Part shown: one piece after another, positions 23,363 to 26,495 of the stretch
Numbering within the stretch: position 1 is the first letter of the stretch
Layout of the letters: each line of letters starts with the position of its first letter
NCBI GenBank assembly: GCA_964561825.1
Contig: CAZLSB010000019.1
Coordinates: 1 to 26,495 of the forward strand
Origin: JADKFD01 sp964561825
GTDB lineage: Bacteria > Pseudomonadota > Gammaproteobacteria > Xanthomonadales > SZUA-5
Direction of reading: 5' to 3'
DNA: 26,495 nt
Made by a program: the position numbers and the translations under genes
The notes under the pieces: generated by a model
Database searches by the model: none
The model's input: only the letters and a program-made list of their open reading frames with translations
What the model was told of the DNA's origin: nothing

Positions 23363-26083
23363 CTACCGCGCCCATGGCGGCGTTGGATCACGCTGCGCCC
23401 AAGCCAAACGATCGGCGGCGGCGGGAAGTTGCGCTAGTGGGAATGCGCCATCGTCGGCCAGTGCCTTCAACGCGGCAAAAGCGATGGCGTTGGCGTCCAC
23501 CTCAAAAAAGTCACGCAGACCCGCACGCGTATCGCTGCGCCCAAATCCGTCGGTGCCCAGCGTGACGTAAGGGCGCGGCACAAAGGCGCGGATGAGCTCG
23601 GGCAAAGCCCGCAGATAGTCACTGGCGGCCACGATGGGGCCGCGGCTTAGCGCTAATTGTTGGCTGACATAGGGCAGCGGCGCGGCCTTTGCGTAGTCGA
23701 TGCGCGAGCGGCGCTCGCAGTCGATGCCGTCGCGCTGGAGTTCCGTCCAACTGGTCACGCTCCAGACGCATGCGGCCACCCCGAACTCAGCAAGCAAAAG
23801 CGCGGCCTTTTGCGCCTGGGGCAAGATGGCGCCGGATGCCAGCAGTTGCACGACAGCATCGCTTGCCGCATTGGCAGATTGCGAATCCAAACGATAGATG
23901 CCGCGCAACACACCCTCGCGCACGCCGTCGGGCATCGACGGCTGCGCATAGTTCTCGTTGCCCACCGTCAAGTAATAGAACACATCGTTTTGTTCGGCCA
24001 GCATTTCGGTTATGCCCTGTTGCACGATCAGCGCAATCTCATAGGCGAATGCCGGATCGTAAGCGCGGCAGTTGGGTACGCCGGCAAAGCCCAAATGGCT
24101 GGCGCCGTCTTGATGTTGTAAACCTTCGCCGCCCAAGGTGGTGCGGCCGCTGGTGGCGCCCAGCAAAAAACCGCGCGCGCGCTGATCGGCGGCGGCCCAG
24201 ATCAAATCGCCAACGCGCTGCCAACCGAACATCGAGTAATAGATGTAAAACGGCAACATCGGCAGATCGTGGGTGCTGTAACTGGTCGCCGCGGCAATCC
24301 ACGAACTAATTGCACCCGCTTCGCTAATGCCTTCCTCGAGAATTTGGCCGCTTTTTTCCTCGCGATAATAGAGCATGGATGCCGAATCTTCGGGCTCGTA
24401 CATTTGCCCCAGCGGCGCGTAAATGCCGACTTGGCGAAACAAACTGGCCATGCCAAACGTGCGCGCTTCGTCGGCGACGATGGGCACCACGCGCGCGCCC
24501 AAGGCTGCATCTTTGAGCAGATTGCCGAGCATGCGCACCACCGCCATTGTGGTCGACATCTCTTTGCCAGCGGCGTCCAGCGCAAACCGCGCGAAGCTGT
24601 CGACCACCGGCACCGCTAACGTATGGCTGGCGTGTTGGCGGCGGCGTGGCAATGGCCCACCGAGTTGTGACCGCCGGGCTTTGAGATAACGCATTTCCGC
24701 GCTGTCGTCGGCGGGTTTGTAAAAGCGCACGGCGTCCACATCTGCATCGCTAAGCGGCAGCCCGAAACGATCGCGAAAGGCGCGCAATTCGTCGACATCG
24801 AGCTTCTTTTGCTGGTGCGTAGTCATGCGGCCCTGCCCGGCTTTGCCCATCCCAAACCCTTTCATGGTTTTGGCCAACACCACGGTTGGCTGGCCTTGGT
24901 GGGCAAGTGCCGCCGTATACGCCGCGTGCAGTTTGCGCGCATCGTGACCCCCGCGTTTGAGGCGGTCGATATCCCCATCAGATAAATCCGCCACCAGTCG
25001 CGCCAATTCTGCGTTTTGGCCGAAAAAACGCGCGCGATTATACGCGCCATCATTGGCCGAAAAGGTCTGAAACTGGCCATCGACGGTCTGCGCAAAAGCG
25101 TGCAGTAATTCACCACCGCTATCGCGCGCAAACAGCGGATCCCAATCCGATCCCCACAGCACTTTAATCACATTCCAGCCGGCGCCGTTGAATAAGGCCT
25201 CCAATTCATCGATCACTCGGCTATTGCCACGCACCGGGCCATCCAGCCGCTGTAGATTGCAGTTAATCACGAAAGTTAAATTATCGAGGCGTTCACGCGC
25301 CGCGAGCGACAGCGCGCCGATGGATTCGGGCTCATCCATTTCGCCATCGCCAAAAAATCCCCAAACCCGGCGGTTTTGCGTGCTCGCCAGTCCGCGGTGT
25401 TCCAAATAACGCAGAAAACGCGCCTGATAGATCGAACTAATCGGCCCCAAACCCATCGAACCGGTCGGGAATTGCCAAAAATCCGGCATTAACCACGGAT
25501 GCGGATAACTACACAAACCCGGCGTGCCAATTTCCCGTCGATAACGGGCAATGCGTTCCTCCGACAGAAATCCTTCCAGATAGGCGCGCGCATAGACGCC
25601 GGGCGCCGAATGCGGTTGGAAATAAACCAGATCTGCGCCGTCCGGATGACCGGCGGCCTTAAAGAAATGATGGAAACCCACCTCAAACAGATCCGCCGCC
25701 GACGCGTAACTGGCAATATGGCCGCCGAGTTCGCCCGCTTCGGTATTGGCACGCACCACCATGGCCAGCGCGTTCCAACGCAAAGCCGCGCCAAGCCGCG
25801 CTTCCAATTCCAAATCGCCGGGATACGGCGGCTGTGCGTGCAGCGCGATCGTATTTCGATACGGCGTAATGCGTGCCCGCGCTGACTGCACCCCACGCGT
25901 CAGCGCATGATCGGCAAGACGATCGTACAGATACTGCGCACGCTCTTTGCCATCGACGTGCACCACCGCGTCCAGCGCCTCCAGCCACTCGCGCGTTTCC
26001 TCAGGATCAACATCAGCAACGGTAGGCGTAACCGCCAACACCCGTTCAGCGGCGGGCGGAAAATCACGTGGGGAATCGCTCAT
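23363..26083 (-). CDS. aceE: Pyruvate dehydrogenase E1 component, homodimeric type
   Basis: AceE is the thiamine-diphosphate-dependent decarboxylase of the pyruvate dehydrogenase complex. It converts pyruvate and passes the acetyl group to the lipoyl domain of E2. The protein has 906 residues (E. coli 887). The ThDP and Mg motif is GDGEMDEPES at 245-254 with NCNLQRLDGPVRGN at 274-287. GELGGHIASYASAADLFEVG and FQPHSAPGVYARAYLEG near 117-170 are typical, as is GFGMGKAGQGRMTTHQQKKL in the second third. The C-terminal part shows VVPIVADEARTFGM and LTVGNENYAQP. No aceF or lpd gene lies beside it; downstream is glgP and upstream a ykgJ-type gene, so E2 and E3 must be elsewhere. The start lacks a strong Shine-Dalgarno. 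Confidence 0.97.
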   Translation of the reverse strand: MSDSPRDFPPAAERVLAVTPTVADVDPEETREWLEALDAVVHVDGKERAQYLYDRLADHALTRGVQSARARITPYRNTIALHAQPPYPGDLELEARLGAALRWNALAMVVRANTEAGELGGHIASYASAADLFEVGFHHFFKAAGHPDGADLVYFQPHSAPGVYARAYLEGFLSEERIARYRREIGTPGLCSYPHPWLMPDFWQFPTGSMGLGPISSIYQARFLRYLEHRGLASTQNRRVWGFFGDGEMDEPESIGALSLAARERLDNLTFVINCNLQRLDGPVRGNSRVIDELEALFNGAGWNVIKVLWGSDWDPLFARDSGGELLHAFAQTVDGQFQTFSANDGAYNRARFFGQNAELARLVADLSDGDIDRLKRGGHDARKLHAAYTAALAHQGQPTVVLAKTMKGFGMGKAGQGRMTTHQQKKLDVDELRAFRDRFGLPLSDADVDAVRFYKPADDSAEMRYLKARRSQLGGPLPRRRQHASHTLAVPVVDSFARFALDAAGKEMSTTMAVVRMLGNLLKDAALGARVVPIVADEARTFGMASLFRQVGIYAPLGQMYEPEDSASMLYYREEKSGQILEEGISEAGAISSWIAAATSYSTHDLPMLPFYIYYSMFGWQRVGDLIWAAADQRARGFLLGATSGRTTLGGEGLQHQDGASHLGFAGVPNCRAYDPAFAYEIALIVQQGITEMLAEQNDVFYYLTVGNENYAQPSMPDGVREGVLRGIYRLDSQSANAASDAVVQLLASGAILPQAQKAALLLAEFGVAACVWSVTSWTELQRDGIDCERRSRIDYAKAAPLPYVSQQLALSRGPIVAASDYLRALPELIRAFVPRPYVTLGTDGFGRSDTRAGLRDFFEVDANAIAFAALKALADDGAFPLAQLPAAADRLAWAQRDPTPPWAR

Positions 26084-26259
26084 GCGCGGTCCATCAAGTT
26101 GAGGCAGGCGCGAAGATTAGGGGTTTGCGCCGTATTGGTGTTGGGGTACCTGTGCCCCGCGACGCGCGATGCTCGCGTTCATTTCATCACTGGATACGCG
26201 CACTTTGGCCTGTCCGACGCCGGCGCTAGCGAACTCGGCCGCACCACCGCGCGTAAACA

Positions 26260-26495
26260 TCAAACCAAAACTTGCCGCGTACGCGCCAAAAAGGCGTGGA
26301 TCTGCGCTTCGGTGGCGCTATCGATCATGTACAGCGGACGCCTGCCGTTGGGGCACGGCAGCTTGGGCGTGGTGCCGAACAAACGACAGATGAGCGGGCG
26401 CTCCCCATACACCTCACAGCCGTGCGCGCCCAGGTGTGGGCAGTTGAGGTGCGCCAGTGCGCGATCGTGCTCAGCGGCTGATTTGACCGGCAATC
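26260..26495 (-). CDS. YkgJ-type cysteine-cluster protein (C-terminal part, cut by window edge)
   Basis: The minus-strand frame is open to the right edge and ends at TGA 26262-26260. Visible residues include LNCPHLGAHGCEVYGERPLI, then CRLFGTTPKLPCPNGRRPLY. The pattern of cysteines (CPHL, GC, ERPLICRLF) is that of the YkgJ/UPF0153 zinc- or iron-cluster family, whose function is poorly known. The N-terminal cysteines of the cluster are outside the window. A TTG near the edge is in frame but is probably internal. It lies 176 bases upstream of aceE in the same direction. Confidence 0.8.
   Translation of the reverse strand, partial: LPVKSAAEHDRALAHLNCPHLGAHGCEVYGERPLICRLFGTTPKLPCPNGRRPLYMIDSATEAQIHAFLARTRQVLV

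Noticed and set aside
26084..26259. Possible terminator or operator between the ykgJ-type gene and aceE, around an imperfect GGGG-CCCC inverted repeat near 26142-26157
   Set aside because: The arms match imperfectly and no T-run follows. The gap presumably holds the aceE promoter, but I could not pick out convincing boxes.
1..26495. CRISPR array, tRNA, rRNA, transposase or integrase
   Set aside because: No regularly spaced repeats, cloverleaf-like gene or transposase/integrase motif was found by reading either strand. The decayed left end shows no insertion-sequence ends.

Overview
The window looks like a chromosomal segment of a gammaproteobacterium of moderately high GC content. The RHS core sequence, the composition and the recC-recB-recD order are compatible with Xanthomonadales-like lineages, but the species cannot be fixed from sequence alone. 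From about 3.1 kb to the right edge every gene is on the minus strand and the large housekeeping genes are intact. The left 3 kb is an accessory zone of broken and orphan genes.

Left accessory zone (1-3146). A short possible gene end and a terminator-like hairpin (174-198) precede a plus-strand RHS gene fragment broken by three small indels. Its 3' end is an intact RHS core end plus a variable tip of about 117 residues. This is followed, with a one-base overlap, by a Sel1/TPR-like protein placed like an immunity gene. The cassette is flanked by diverged direct repeats (141-206 and 2214-2269). Then come minus-strand remnants of toxin-antitoxin genes: a truncated HicA, a frameshifted HicB, and one composite ORF joining a ribbon-helix-helix antitoxin N-terminus, a PIN-toxin fragment and the tail of an XRE-type regulator.

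DNA-repair block (3147-20568, minus strand). recC-recB-recD form a tightly overlapping operon. A complete VapBC/FitAB-like toxin-antitoxin pair lies directly upstream of recC, with only 29 bases between vapC and recC. Upstream of that are sbcD-sbcC (Mre11-Rad50-like). Upstream again is a three-gene cassette of two proteins I do not recognise and an atypical ATP-dependent DNA ligase-like protein. This cassette is the best candidate in the window for an undescribed system.

Metabolic block (20731-26495, minus strand). It holds glycogen phosphorylase (glgP), the homodimeric pyruvate dehydrogenase E1 (aceE, without aceF or lpd beside it) and the C-terminal part of a YkgJ-type cysteine-cluster protein cut by the window edge.

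How they work together: RecBCD resects and processes double-strand ends. SbcCD opens hairpins and protein-blocked ends. A ligase in the same gene neighbourhood could seal nicks, but that link is inference from position only. I saw no tRNA, rRNA, CRISPR array, insertion sequence or transposase.
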